DNA from: JBDLID01 sp039715055
Lineage (GTDB): Bacteria > Desulfobacterota > Desulfobulbia > Desulfobulbales > Desulfocapsaceae
Direction: 5' to 3'
Assembly: GCA_039715055.1 (NCBI GenBank)
Contig: JBDLID010000040.1
Span: forward strand, 1 to 23,792
DNA length: 23,792 bases
Shown here one piece after another: positions 7,728 through 14,669 of the stretch. The notes beneath the pieces are model-generated. The model was not told where the DNA came from, ran no database searches, and saw nothing but the letters and a program-made list of their open reading frames with translations. Position 1 is the stretch's first letter. Each line of letters starts with the position of its first letter. The position numbers and the translations under genes are program-made.

Positions 7728-9578
7728 CTATACTGTTACCGGCAACCGCAGGCGTAAAATTGTCCCCTTCCCTTCCCCCGGACTCTCAGCCGTCAATGTC
7801 CCGCCCATCTCCGTGGCCAGGTTGGCACCATTGTGCAGGCCAAAACCATGACCATCCTTTTTGGTACTGAAACCAAAAACAAAAATCTGCTTTAATATCT
7901 CATCACTCATCCCCCTGCCGTTATCATCCACTTCCAAAACAACAGTCTGGTCATCAGCAGAGTATAATCGCAGAACCAGACGCCTGTTTTTCGTTTCCAT
8001 ATCCTCAAATGCATCCAGCGCATTACCGATGAGATTGGTGATAACCTGTAAAAGTTTATGCCGTTCACCATCCATGGTCGGAAGGTTCGCATAGTCCCGG
8101 GTTACAACAATCCGCCTCTCCGATATTTTTTGTTCAAAAACCAGCAGACACTCTTCAACAATCGCCACCAGGTCAATTGCTTCAATAAAACTGTGGCCTT
8201 TTGTACTATCCTGCTGGGTCCGTATAATTTCAGCAACCAGCCGTATATGTTTAAGCTGACGATTTATTTCCTTTGACAGATCTTCCTGCTCTCTGGTCAG
8301 CTGCTCTGACAGCTTAATAAAATAGGCGGGCAATTTTTTTCCTCTGGGATCCTGACTGATAAAATCTCCAATATTAGCGGTGTGAAGCTGGATCAAATCA
8401 ACGATGCCGGGCAGCGTCCTGCTGCTGCTTTTCCGTACAATTTCCCAAATTTGTTCGGAAGAAACAGAGATACTGTTGAGCGTATTTCCCACATTATGGA
8501 GCACCTCTGTGGCGACCTCCGCCTTTCCGGCAAGACGGGAGGTATCAAGTAATTTCTCCATGGTCCGGGCATGCTCAATGGCCAGAGCACACACCTCGGA
8601 TACCCGGATGGCAACATTCAAATAATGATGAATATGTTTGGGAAAAGCAACTTGCAGCACCCAAAGAATTGCCGATACTTTTTCCCCCCGGCCTATGCGC
8701 AACAGAAAGCTGTCCCCGGATTCGTTCAGCTGGTATTTTAAATCGGGCCGGCTGTGGAACTCTTCCACCTGCCGCCGCTTGCCGGCTGCCAGTTTTGCAA
8801 GTTGCCCTGCGTTTAAGGCCGTTTTACTCACCCTCACATGCAGAATTTTCTCGGGTGCCAGCAACATGGTAAAAAGCTCATTGAACGCCTCAATCACCTC
8901 TGTTTCCGAACTTGCTCTCGTCACACGACCGAGCAGATCAAGGGCCATGGCGGAGTCGGCGGAATGGCGCAGAGCTTTTTCTTTTTCCCGCTCCAGGTCA
9001 TGCCTCTGATATCCTGCCGCAACCTTTGCCAGGGCCAGGCGATGGAAATCCAGACCAATGGGCAGAATCTCAGTGGGAAGATCAAGAAACGAACCAAACT
9101 CATCAAGGTGTTCTGCCGCATGCTCATCAATACCGGTATCAAGCAGCAGCAGCCTGCTGAGGGATTGTCCGAAAAATTCGACAGCCGTCCACCGGTCAAA
9201 TCCCCAGTCGGCAACATGCTGCTGCCAGCGGGCAAGCCAGCCGGGGGTGAGAAGGTAAGCTCCTTCCTGCTGCAGTGCACTGACAAGCGTCTGACTGCAG
9301 AGCAGATGAAAACACTGTTCCAGCCGATTGACCCTGCAATGGGAAAAATCCGGGGCAGGACTTTCCAGCTCCTGTAAACAATAACAACCAAACAGCTCCA
9401 CACTCTCCGCTGCTGATTTATCTACATTTCCAATAAGTTCCTGCCACTTAAGAGGTGGATGCCCGCACCGCGCAGGAAATGACCGGACCTCTACCCCAAT
9501 CAATCCCTCGGCCTCTACTGCAGCCTTCATTTCAGGATAGAGGTAATCGCAGGCGATAAAGCAAAGTCGGGGAGCCAT
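7728..9578 (-). CDS. Cytoplasmic histidine kinase with DUF1638-like N-terminus and GAF-like domain
   Basis: The 616-residue protein has no membrane segment. Residues 1 to about 190 resemble DUF1638, a family seen near corrinoid methyltransferase genes. They include CFIACDYLYPEM, GCYCLQELE, YLLTPGWLARW and LLLLDTG, and are rich in cysteine (C6, C10, C38, C65, C67, C81, C89, C94), which hints at metal or corrinoid handling. Residues about 205-345 look like a GAF-type sensor. The kinase core follows: H-box variant EVLHNVGNTLNS (His361), N-box NLIGNALDA (N519), G1 DDNGRGMS, and G2 GHGFGLH. It has no receiver of its own; the next gene encodes one. It starts 14 bases after the MtaA-like gene. The DUF1638 naming is from memory of the family and is less certain than the kinase call. 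Confidence 0.8.
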   Translation of the reverse strand: MAPRLCFIACDYLYPEMKAAVEAEGLIGVEVRSFPARCGHPPLKWQELIGNVDKSAAESVELFGCYCLQELESPAPDFSHCRVNRLEQCFHLLCSQTLVSALQQEGAYLLTPGWLARWQQHVADWGFDRWTAVEFFGQSLSRLLLLDTGIDEHAAEHLDEFGSFLDLPTEILPIGLDFHRLALAKVAAGYQRHDLEREKEKALRHSADSAMALDLLGRVTRASSETEVIEAFNELFTMLLAPEKILHVRVSKTALNAGQLAKLAAGKRRQVEEFHSRPDLKYQLNESGDSFLLRIGRGEKVSAILWVLQVAFPKHIHHYLNVAIRVSEVCALAIEHARTMEKLLDTSRLAGKAEVATEVLHNVGNTLNSISVSSEQIWEIVRKSSSRTLPGIVDLIQLHTANIGDFISQDPRGKKLPAYFIKLSEQLTREQEDLSKEINRQLKHIRLVAEIIRTQQDSTKGHSFIEAIDLVAIVEECLLVFEQKISERRIVVTRDYANLPTMDGERHKLLQVITNLIGNALDAFEDMETKNRRLVLRLYSADDQTVVLEVDDNGRGMSDEILKQIFVFGFSTKKDGHGFGLHNGANLATEMGGTLTAESPGEGKGTILRLRLPVTV

Positions 9579-9592
9579 AGGGGATATATCAG

Positions 9593-10645
9593 CTATATTT
9601 TTTTACCCACGGGATAGTTGCCCCATTGGCGAACAGCCCTGGAGATGGCCAGCAGCACCTCTTCATCAACCTGCCAGGGAATTTCCCCATGATTATCGGA
9701 CAGAATAAAACCACCTCCGGCAGCTGCACCATTAATGGCGTCCTTTACCTTTTGCTCTGCCTGTGCAACTGTCCAGGAACGCATTTCCACGCCATTTAAA
9801 TTACCGATCACTGTCAGTTTATTCCTGCAGGCCTCCTTGATCTCTGACAGATCTTCAAGGGCACTGACTCCAACTGCTGCAGTTCCGGTGGCTGTCAGAT
9901 CATCAACAATGGGCAGACAATGGCCTGACGCCAGATGAGTGGCTGTGGGGCCGTTAATCCGGGCAAGAGTCCGTCTGCTCACTTCAAACCCTGTTTTCAA
10001 ATACATCTCCCTTGAAATCATGGTTGGCGAAGCCAATGGATCAAAATAACAGATGGCCGTTGCACCGGCATTGAGCTGGGCATTGGCCCAGGAGACGCAA
10101 AACTCTTCATTTACAGCCATGAGACGGTCAAACAACTCCGGAGATTCATAAATCAGCTCAAAGTACTGAGCAAATCCCATCTGCATCACCGGTAGAGAAA
10201 ACGGCGAGACAGCCACAGCGATGATTGGCGTTTCATCACCCACTTTTTCCTTCAGAGCAGTGATCGCTGTCAGCACCCTGGCAAGGCCGGCCGACTTTTC
10301 TATTTCCGGGACTCTCAGCTCGCCAATATCAGATTGGAGCCTTATGATCGGGGCACCACAGTTTGGTGGACCATCATCATAAAAAATTGTTTCGCCGCCA
10401 AAGGCCTCAACCTCAATGGAAGCATAAAAAAACGGATACAGACAGTCATGGTTGTATTTTGCCAGCATGCGCAGCTGCCCTTCCACCACATTGTCCGGTC
10501 TGGAAAAATACTCCCTGATCGTCATGCCAAGCTCTCTTGCACCATGGAGACTGAGGAGGAGAAAAAACGGGACTCGATCCGGTTCATTATGGCCCAGGGT
10601 GGTCAGGACACGCTCCATTGAGGACATCTTGCTGAGAGGTATCAT
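9593..10645 (-). CDS. UroD/MtaA-family methyltransferase-like protein
   Basis: The 350-residue protein matches the uroporphyrinogen decarboxylase superfamily, specifically the branch with corrinoid:coenzyme M methyltransferases (MtaA, MtbA, CmuA). Evidence is the N-terminal MERVLTTLGHNEPDRVPFF and the C-terminal barrel segments IGNLNGVEM and GGGFILSDNHGEIP. Canonical MtaA proteins bind zinc through H-x-C-G and a later Cys in a SPGC-like motif. Here these are H237-L-A-S-G-H-C243 and S-D-N-H319-G, so two of the expected Cys ligands are absent. It overlaps the corrinoid-protein gene by four bases (ATGA), so the two are translationally coupled and probably interact. It may transfer methyl groups to an unusual acceptor or act as a corrinoid-state sensor. 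Heme synthesis is unlikely in this context. Confidence 0.85.
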   Translation of the reverse strand: MIPLSKMSSMERVLTTLGHNEPDRVPFFLLLSLHGARELGMTIREYFSRPDNVVEGQLRMLAKYNHDCLYPFFYASIEVEAFGGETIFYDDGPPNCGAPIIRLQSDIGELRVPEIEKSAGLARVLTAITALKEKVGDETPIIAVAVSPFSLPVMQMGFAQYFELIYESPELFDRLMAVNEEFCVSWANAQLNAGATAICYFDPLASPTMISREMYLKTGFEVSRRTLARINGPTATHLASGHCLPIVDDLTATGTAAVGVSALEDLSEIKEACRNKLTVIGNLNGVEMRSWTVAQAEQKVKDAINGAAAGGGFILSDNHGEIPWQVDEEVLLAISRAVRQWGNYPVGKKI

Positions 10646-11286
10646 AGTTCCTCCTCAATAATGTGAGTGACAACCTTAATGGCATCAGCAGCAGTTGCCC
10701 CCATAGCATCAGCCCCGACCTCCTGCCAGAGCCGGGGATCAAAGCGAAACGGAGCCCCGCCAACGACAATTTTTGCCTGGCAACCGGCGGCAGCGAGCAT
10801 TTCTTTCACCTCCCTGACCTGGAGAGCGGAACGGAGCATGAGCGTTGAAATAAGAATTATCCGGGTGGAATCAGCACAAACCCGCCGGACGAGTTCAGCC
10901 ACTGTGAGACGACCATAATCCATGAGTTCATAGCCGCTGGCACGCAAGGCGGTATAGACAATCGTCTTGCCAAGTCCATGATAGTCATCAAGCAGGGAAA
11001 TGGCCATCAGCGGCTTACTGGTTCGTTCCGGACTGGATGACGGTAAAAAGAGCTCGACAAGATCCTCACAGATCCGGCTGCCCATATAGACCTGGGCAAG
11101 AGCAACAGAGCCCTGCTCCCAGCCTCTGCCGACTTCCTCAAGAGCAGGAATGATCAACTCCTCAACAACCTGTAATGGCGAAGTGTTTTGCCGTGCCCGG
11201 TCAAGTATATCTTCAGCCCCCAGTCGATCAAGAGACAAGAGTTTATCTATAAATTCCCCAACCACTCTGACATCTGTTTCTATCAT
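10642..11286 (-). CDS. Cobalamin-binding corrinoid protein (MtaC/MetH-type B12 domain)
   Basis: About 214 residues. The N-terminal helical cap domain contains EEVGRGWEQG. It is followed by a Rossmann-type B12-binding domain with the cobalt-ligating motif D-Y-H-G-L-G (His103 counted from ATG 11286), then STLM and VVGGAPF. These are the DxHxxG, SxL and GG elements of methyl-carrier corrinoid proteins. An in-frame TTG lies 15 bases upstream at 11301, but ATG 11286 is preferred because GGGAG sits eight bases before it. The last four bases overlap the start of the MtaA-like gene. It probably carries a methyl group or senses corrinoid redox state for the proteins encoded downstream. A MtaB-like substrate methyltransferase is not next to it. 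Confidence 0.9.
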   Translation of the reverse strand: MIETDVRVVGEFIDKLLSLDRLGAEDILDRARQNTSPLQVVEELIIPALEEVGRGWEQGSVALAQVYMGSRICEDLVELFLPSSSPERTSKPLMAISLLDDYHGLGKTIVYTALRASGYELMDYGRLTVAELVRRVCADSTRIILISTLMLRSALQVREVKEMLAAAGCQAKIVVGGAPFRFDPRLWQEVGADAMGATAADAIKVVTHIIEEEL

Positions 11287-11336
11287 TGCAAGAACTCCCA
11301 ACCGGAAGGATTGTAGACTGTTCGATTCTGCAGAAA

Positions 11337-11342
11337 ATTATA
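11337..11342 (-). promoter_or_regulatory. Possible -10 box of the corrinoid operon
   Basis: TATAAT on the minus strand lies about 50 bases before the corrinoid-protein start codon. No good -35 hexamer is found at 16-18 bases; the nearest weak one (TTTAGA) is 19 bases away. An activator-dependent promoter is possible. Confidence 0.3.
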
Positions 11343-11405
11343 GCACTCCATACTGACAACTTCTAAACGCTTTCAGGGGTGTCAACAGACCACTCTCTAA
11401 TATAA

Positions 11406-11571
11406 AAAATATGTAACTGTTCAACAGCACCCACATTGTGGCCGATCAGGCCGCCTCGAGTAGCACAAGTACGCTTCGTCAGCCTGCTTAACCACACTGC
11501 GGGCCCTGTGAACAGTTACAGTTCCCTGCTTAGGGACGCATCCAGCTTTACGCTGAATAGTTACAAAATAT
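11406..11571. mobile_element. MITE-like element of 152 bp with terminal inverted repeats and 7-bp target duplication
   Basis: The element spans 11413-11564. Its ends read GTAACTGTTCA and, inverted on the right, GTAACTATTCA: 11 bp with one mismatch. It is flanked directly on both sides by AAAATAT (11406-11412 and 11565-11571), a perfect 7-bp direct repeat as expected from transposition. Inside, TGTAACTGTTCA (11412-11423) is matched by TGAACAGTTACA (11509-11520), so the left arm also pairs with a second internal end and can form a long imperfect hairpin. No coding sequence fits. The GTAA termini recall IS66-type ends, but IS66 usually makes 8-bp duplications, so the family assignment is open. 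Confidence 0.65.
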
Positions 11572-11590
11572 CAAAAAAGAAAATATGAAG

Positions 11591-11624
11591 TCAAATAGTT
11601 CAGATTATTAATCAGACTATTTGA
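11591..11624. promoter_or_regulatory. 34-bp AT-rich dyad next to the MITE-like element
   Basis: TCAAATAGT and ACTATTTGA form perfect 9-bp outer arms, and GATT/AATC a further inner pair. It could be an operator for the small membrane-protein gene at 11748, or a terminator-like hairpin. The rest of the gene-free stretch 11287-11747 shows the MITE-like element and a possible -10 box (11337) and nothing else recognisable. Confidence 0.35.
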
Positions 11625-11747
11625 TCCAGATCATCTTCTGAAACAGACCAATGCTACCGGCCTTCTTCTAAACCCATGGGCATAACTTTTGCATTTCCAA
11701 TTATCCGGGTCAATTTTTTATCAGCTGTTGAGGAATAGGGCCGAGAT

Positions 11748-12077
11748 ATGATTAATACTGCAACCAGTCAATTTTATTTAGAATCCAAGCCAGGCAGCCA
11801 GGTCGCCGGAAGACGGTGCTATCGTTCTTCAGTGCGGTTTTTTACCCGCACCTTGTGGGCTTATTGCCACAAACTGCTCCTCTTTCTACTCACCTCAATT
11901 CTCGTCATTTTCCATCTCCTCCACTACTTCATCTCCAGCCTTTGCCGCTTTGCTGGTCGCCTCTCCCTCAATCTCATCATTGGTACCGCCCTCTTGAGCC
12001 TGATGCTTGCTGCAGTAGCAGCCTGCATTCTATACATCCTTGCCGGCCTGGTATCACTTTCAAGCAATCTTTCCTGA
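11748..12077 (+). CDS. Small putative membrane protein, unknown function
   Basis: A 109-residue frame starts with ATG after a GAGGAA sequence that is somewhat far upstream (about 13 bases). The N-terminal 40 residues are basic and polar. Two hydrophobic stretches follow, at about 42-62 (LLLFLLTSILVIFHLLHYF) and 75-103, consistent with a two-pass inner-membrane protein. No family was recognised. A competing frame (11816-12157) overlaps it but is less hydrophobic and proline-rich, so this frame is preferred. It may not be a real gene. Confidence 0.4.
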   Translation: MINTATSQFYLESKPGSQVAGRRCYRSSVRFFTRTLWAYCHKLLLFLLTSILVIFHLLHYFISSLCRFAGRLSLNLIIGTALLSLMLAAVAACILYILAGLVSLSSNLS

Positions 12078-12087
12078 CTCCACTCTC

Positions 12088-12117
12088 AGCCCGTTATTGT
12101 TGTGAGAAATACGGGCT
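12088..12117 (+). terminator. Hairpin after the small membrane-protein gene
   Basis: AGCCCGT and ACGGGCT form a perfect 7-bp stem 11 bases after the stop codon. No T-run follows, so it is at best a weak or Rho-assisted terminator. Confidence 0.3.
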
Positions 12118-12133
12118 AACCGACAAGCTTTGC

Positions 12134-12163
12134 TTGACTTTAAAGGTTTGGAGTTGAGATAAT
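12134..12163 (+). promoter_or_regulatory. Sigma70-like promoter before the two small genes
   Basis: TTGACT (12134-12139) and GATAAT (12158-12163) are separated by 18 bases, close to the sigma70 consensus. The expected transcription start is near 12170, about 100 bases before the 58-residue gene. Confidence 0.5.
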
Positions 12164-12177
12164 TAATCAGAGATTAA
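12163..12177. promoter_or_regulatory. Dyad operator candidate at the transcription start
   Basis: TTAATC-AGA-GATTAA is a perfect 6-bp inverted repeat that starts at the last base of the -10 box and spans the predicted start site. This is a position where a dimeric repressor would block initiation. Confidence 0.4.
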
Positions 12178-12273
12178 CAACCATATGACGGTGCTGACCA
12201 TACAGTGCAGCCCGTTGCCCAACTATTTATTTTGACCCAATGATACCTTGAGTCAAACAGTGGAGGTAACGTC

Positions 12274-12450
12274 ATGGCAGTAGGATTGAAAGAAAAGATC
12301 AATGAACTGGTCAATGAGGAAAATCTCGAGAAAAGGCGGGAAGTGGGTAACGAGATTCTTTTTCTCTGTGAGGAAATCCGCAAGCTGGTCACAGAGTCCC
12401 ATGATCTGCAGGCAAAAATCATTCGGCTGGAAGAGGGTTTTTTTGACTGA
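12274..12450 (+). CDS. Small coiled-coil-like protein, 58 residues, unknown function
   Basis: The ATG follows a strong Shine-Dalgarno (TGGAGG, eight bases upstream). The protein is highly charged, has no membrane segment and is predicted mostly helical: it starts MAVGLKEKINELVNEENLEK, has one Cys (C32 in FLCEEIRK) and ends RLEEGFFD. It lies behind a good promoter and 46 bases before the exported-protein gene, so the two may be co-transcribed. No family was recognised; length and helicity recall small scaffolding or ZapB-like proteins but no specific match can be claimed. Confidence 0.65.
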   Translation: MAVGLKEKINELVNEENLEKRREVGNEILFLCEEIRKLVTESHDLQAKIIRLEEGFFD

Positions 12451-12496
12451 GACGCTCTGCAGCCAGAGGTGTTGAACATTTCCCGGGAGAAATACG

Positions 12497-12856
12497 ATGA
12501 AACAGACAAACACTTACAGCAGGGCAGCGCTCTTATTGTTTTTGGTAAGCCTGCTTTTCTTTTCTCCGTCTCTTGTGGCGGCTGCAAAAAGTTTTGGCGG
12601 TCTCACCTTTCTCGGTGATCGCCAGGGAATCTGTATTCAAATCGCTGGAGAATGTGCGGCCGAAGATATCCAGTTCGAGCTGGCCACCTGCGATGCCAAC
12701 CAGGTACCGAAGAAAAAATTTCAGGAGCGGATGCCGTTTACCCTGCTGGTTCCCGTTGGGACCCATGAACTGGTGATCAAAAAAGGCGACAAGGTGATCC
12801 GCACTGACAGTATCACCGTCGAGTCGGAGAAGGTTCTGGAGTACAGGCTGCCATAG
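12497..12856 (+). CDS. Small exported protein with PEGA-like beta domain
   Basis: The 119-residue protein has a clear signal peptide: a basic start, a hydrophobic core about residues 10-25 (ALLLFLVSLLFFSPSLVA) and likely cleavage near AAA-K31. The mature part is short, with three cysteines (in GICIQIAGEC and ATC) and a beta-rich end (PVGTHELVIKKGD ... TVESEKVLEYRL) that resembles the PEGA surface domain. A GGGAGA ribosome-binding site lies about seven bases upstream. Its last 44 bases overlap the convergent 3' end of the shikimate kinase gene. Location is probably periplasm; function unknown. Confidence 0.7.
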   Translation: MKQTNTYSRAALLLFLVSLLFFSPSLVAAAKSFGGLTFLGDRQGICIQIAGECAAEDIQFELATCDANQVPKKKFQERMPFTLLVPVGTHELVIKKGDKVIRTDSITVESEKVLEYRLP

Positions 12857-13370
12857 GTATTTTTTCACCCAGGGCAGTGGTGATTTCATGACTGATTTCA
12901 TCCACCGATTTGCCGCTGCAGTCAATCGTGAGATCGGCCCATTGGCCATACAGCGGTTGTCTCTCCTCAAAGAGTTCAGCAAAACTCTGTTCCGGTGACC
13001 TGACCAGACCGCGGCCGTCGACGTTGTCCACTCTTGCCTGCAGCACCTCCAAAGGAAGATCAAGGTACACCACTGTACCGCAGCTGCGCAGGTGCGCCAT
13101 CCCCCTCTCGCTGTAAATCACGCTGCCGCCGGTGGCAATCACATGATCCCGCAGCGACACTTCCAGCAGAACCTGTTCTTCATAACGCCTGAACGTTTCA
13201 ACCCCCTCCCGGTCAATGGTCTCCTGCAGGGTGCTTCCCCGGGAGCTGCTGATCAGGTCATCGGTGTCCACAAACGGCCTCCCCAGACAACGGGCAAGAC
13301 TCAACCCGACAGTCGACTTGCCCGCTCCGGCCATCCCGATCAAAACAATATTGGTTTTTTTTGAAGCCAT
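12813..13370 (-). CDS. aroK: Shikimate kinase
   Basis: This enzyme phosphorylates shikimate with ATP in the chorismate pathway. The 185-residue protein, normal length for the family, has the Walker A loop GMAGAGKS (residues 12-19), the shikimate-binding DTDD (35-38), the FRRYEE segment around 60-65, ATGGS (79-83), a lid region with GRGLVRSP and the C-terminal ERQPLY motif with its adenine-side arginine. It is transcribed divergently from arfB with 39 bases between. Its 3' end overlaps the exported-protein gene by 44 bases. aroL would be an equally valid symbol. Confidence 0.9.
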   Translation of the reverse strand: MASKKTNIVLIGMAGAGKSTVGLSLARCLGRPFVDTDDLISSSRGSTLQETIDREGVETFRRYEEQVLLEVSLRDHVIATGGSVIYSERGMAHLRSCGTVVYLDLPLEVLQARVDNVDGRGLVRSPEQSFAELFEERQPLYGQWADLTIDCSGKSVDEISHEITTALGEKIPMAACTPEPSPTRR

Positions 13371-13409
13371 AGCTTAAGATGATGCCTCTTTTTCATCATT
13401 ATACTCAAT

Positions 13410-13820
13410 ATGCTTCGAATTTCTAAAAACATAATCATCCCGGACCACGAAATTGAGATCCGTTCGATCAGGGCCCAGGGCCCAGGCGGACAAAATGTCA
13501 ACAAGGTGGCAAGTTCCATCCACCTCCGTTTTAACATTACATCCTCCAGCCTGCCCGATATTATCAAACAACGCCTGCTCGCCACCAGGGACAGCCGGAT
13601 CACCAAGGACGGCGTGGTGGTGATCAAGGCCCAGAGCCGGCGCAGCCGTGAAAACAACCTGGCCGACGCCAGACAGCGGCTCTACGAAATAGTTACCGGT
13701 GCCATGGCGGTACCAAAAGCCAGGCGGCCGAGCAAACCCTCACGGTCGGCTAAAAGAAAGCGGGTTGATAACAAGAAGAAAAGGGGCCAGGTCAAGTCCC
13801 TGCGCAAAAAAATCAGCTAA
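13410..13820 (+). CDS. arfB: Ribosome-rescue peptidyl-tRNA hydrolase ArfB
   Basis: ArfB (YaeJ) enters the A site of ribosomes stalled without a stop codon and hydrolyses the peptidyl-tRNA. The 136-residue protein contains the catalytic GGQ (residues 26-28) in AQGPGGQNVNKVASS, the family hallmark. It ends in a long basic tail (about residues 103-136, many K and R) that in this family reaches into the empty mRNA channel. Absence of the large codon-recognition domains separates it from release factors RF1 and RF2. Three bases separate its stop codon from the exonuclease gene downstream, so the two are probably co-transcribed. Confidence 0.92.
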   Translation: MLRISKNIIIPDHEIEIRSIRAQGPGGQNVNKVASSIHLRFNITSSSLPDIIKQRLLATRDSRITKDGVVVIKAQSRRSRENNLADARQRLYEIVTGAMAVPKARRPSKPSRSAKRKRVDNKKKRGQVKSLRKKIS

Positions 13821-13823
13821 CCC

Positions 13824-14660
13824 ATGCTCCCTCACACCTTCATCCATCTCCCGGGAATCGGCGCCAAAACTGAGCAAAATCTCTGGCAGGCCGGAATTAA
13901 CAGCTGGGACGAGTGGTGCAGCCCTCCTTCAGTTCGGCTGCCCCACTCCAGCGTGTCGGAAATCGAATCACTGCTCAAAAAATCGGGCAGCGCCCTTGAC
14001 TCCTCTGCCAATTTTTTCACAGACAGGCTGCCCGCAGCTGAACACTGGCGGATATTTCCCCACTTTCGTCAAAAAACCGCCTACCTGGATATCGAAACCG
14101 ACGGGCTTGGTGAATACGCCCGCATTACAACCATTGCCCTCTATGACGGCAACCAGATCCTTCATTATATCAACGGCCACAACCTTGATCAATTCCCAAC
14201 TGATATCATGGCCTACGATGTTCTTGTCACCTACAACGGCAAGACCTTTGACATTCCGGTTATCGAACGCTTCTTCAGGGTCAGACTGGACCAGGCCCAG
14301 ATCGATCTTCGCTACGTTCTGGCCAGGCTTGGCTTCAAGGGAGGACTCAAGGCGTGTGAAAAACAGCTGGGGCTCAGCCGGGGCAGTCTTGACGGGGTTG
14401 ACGGATTTTTTGCAGTGCTCCTCTGGCGGGAGTATGAACAGAAAAGGGATCGCAAGGCCCTGGAGACGCTCATCGCCTACAATATCGAAGACACTGTCAA
14501 TCTCGAGCGCCTCCTTGTGGAGGCCTACAATCGCAACGTGGATCAGACACCTTTTGGTGATCAGCTCCACATCCCCCTGCCCGAGCCACCGGAGCTGCCG
14601 TTTGCTCCTGACCTCGACACCGTTGAGCGCCTCAGGCAATACCGGCTGGCCTTCGACTAG
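13824..14660 (+). CDS. YprB-type RNase H-fold 3'-5' exonuclease domain protein
   Basis: The 278-residue protein starts with a helix-hairpin-helix segment (HLPGIGAKTEQNLWQAGI, about 8-25) followed by an RNase_H_2/YprB domain. DEDD-type acidic residues are visible: D89 and E91 in YLDIETDGLG, D143 in NGKTFDIPV, and D223 in AYNIEDTVNL with Y219 at the YxxxD position. Such proteins are predicted to degrade single-stranded nucleic acid in the cytoplasm, but the substrate is not established. The immediate link to arfB suggests, without proving, a role in RNA or translation quality control. Confidence 0.85.
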   Translation: MLPHTFIHLPGIGAKTEQNLWQAGINSWDEWCSPPSVRLPHSSVSEIESLLKKSGSALDSSANFFTDRLPAAEHWRIFPHFRQKTAYLDIETDGLGEYARITTIALYDGNQILHYINGHNLDQFPTDIMAYDVLVTYNGKTFDIPVIERFFRVRLDQAQIDLRYVLARLGFKGGLKACEKQLGLSRGSLDGVDGFFAVLLWREYEQKRDRKALETLIAYNIEDTVNLERLLVEAYNRNVDQTPFGDQLHIPLPEPPELPFAPDLDTVERLRQYRLAFD

Positions 14661-14669
14661 AAAACCATC

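Noticed and set aside
11287..11412. Cobalamin riboswitch before the corrinoid-protein gene
   Set aside because: The leader is short and contains no B12-box-like sequence.
11816..12157. 113-codon frame overlapping the small membrane-protein gene
   Set aside because: It has no ribosome-binding site and a proline- and histidine-rich composition typical of an out-of-frame reading; the 11748 frame has two coherent membrane segments.
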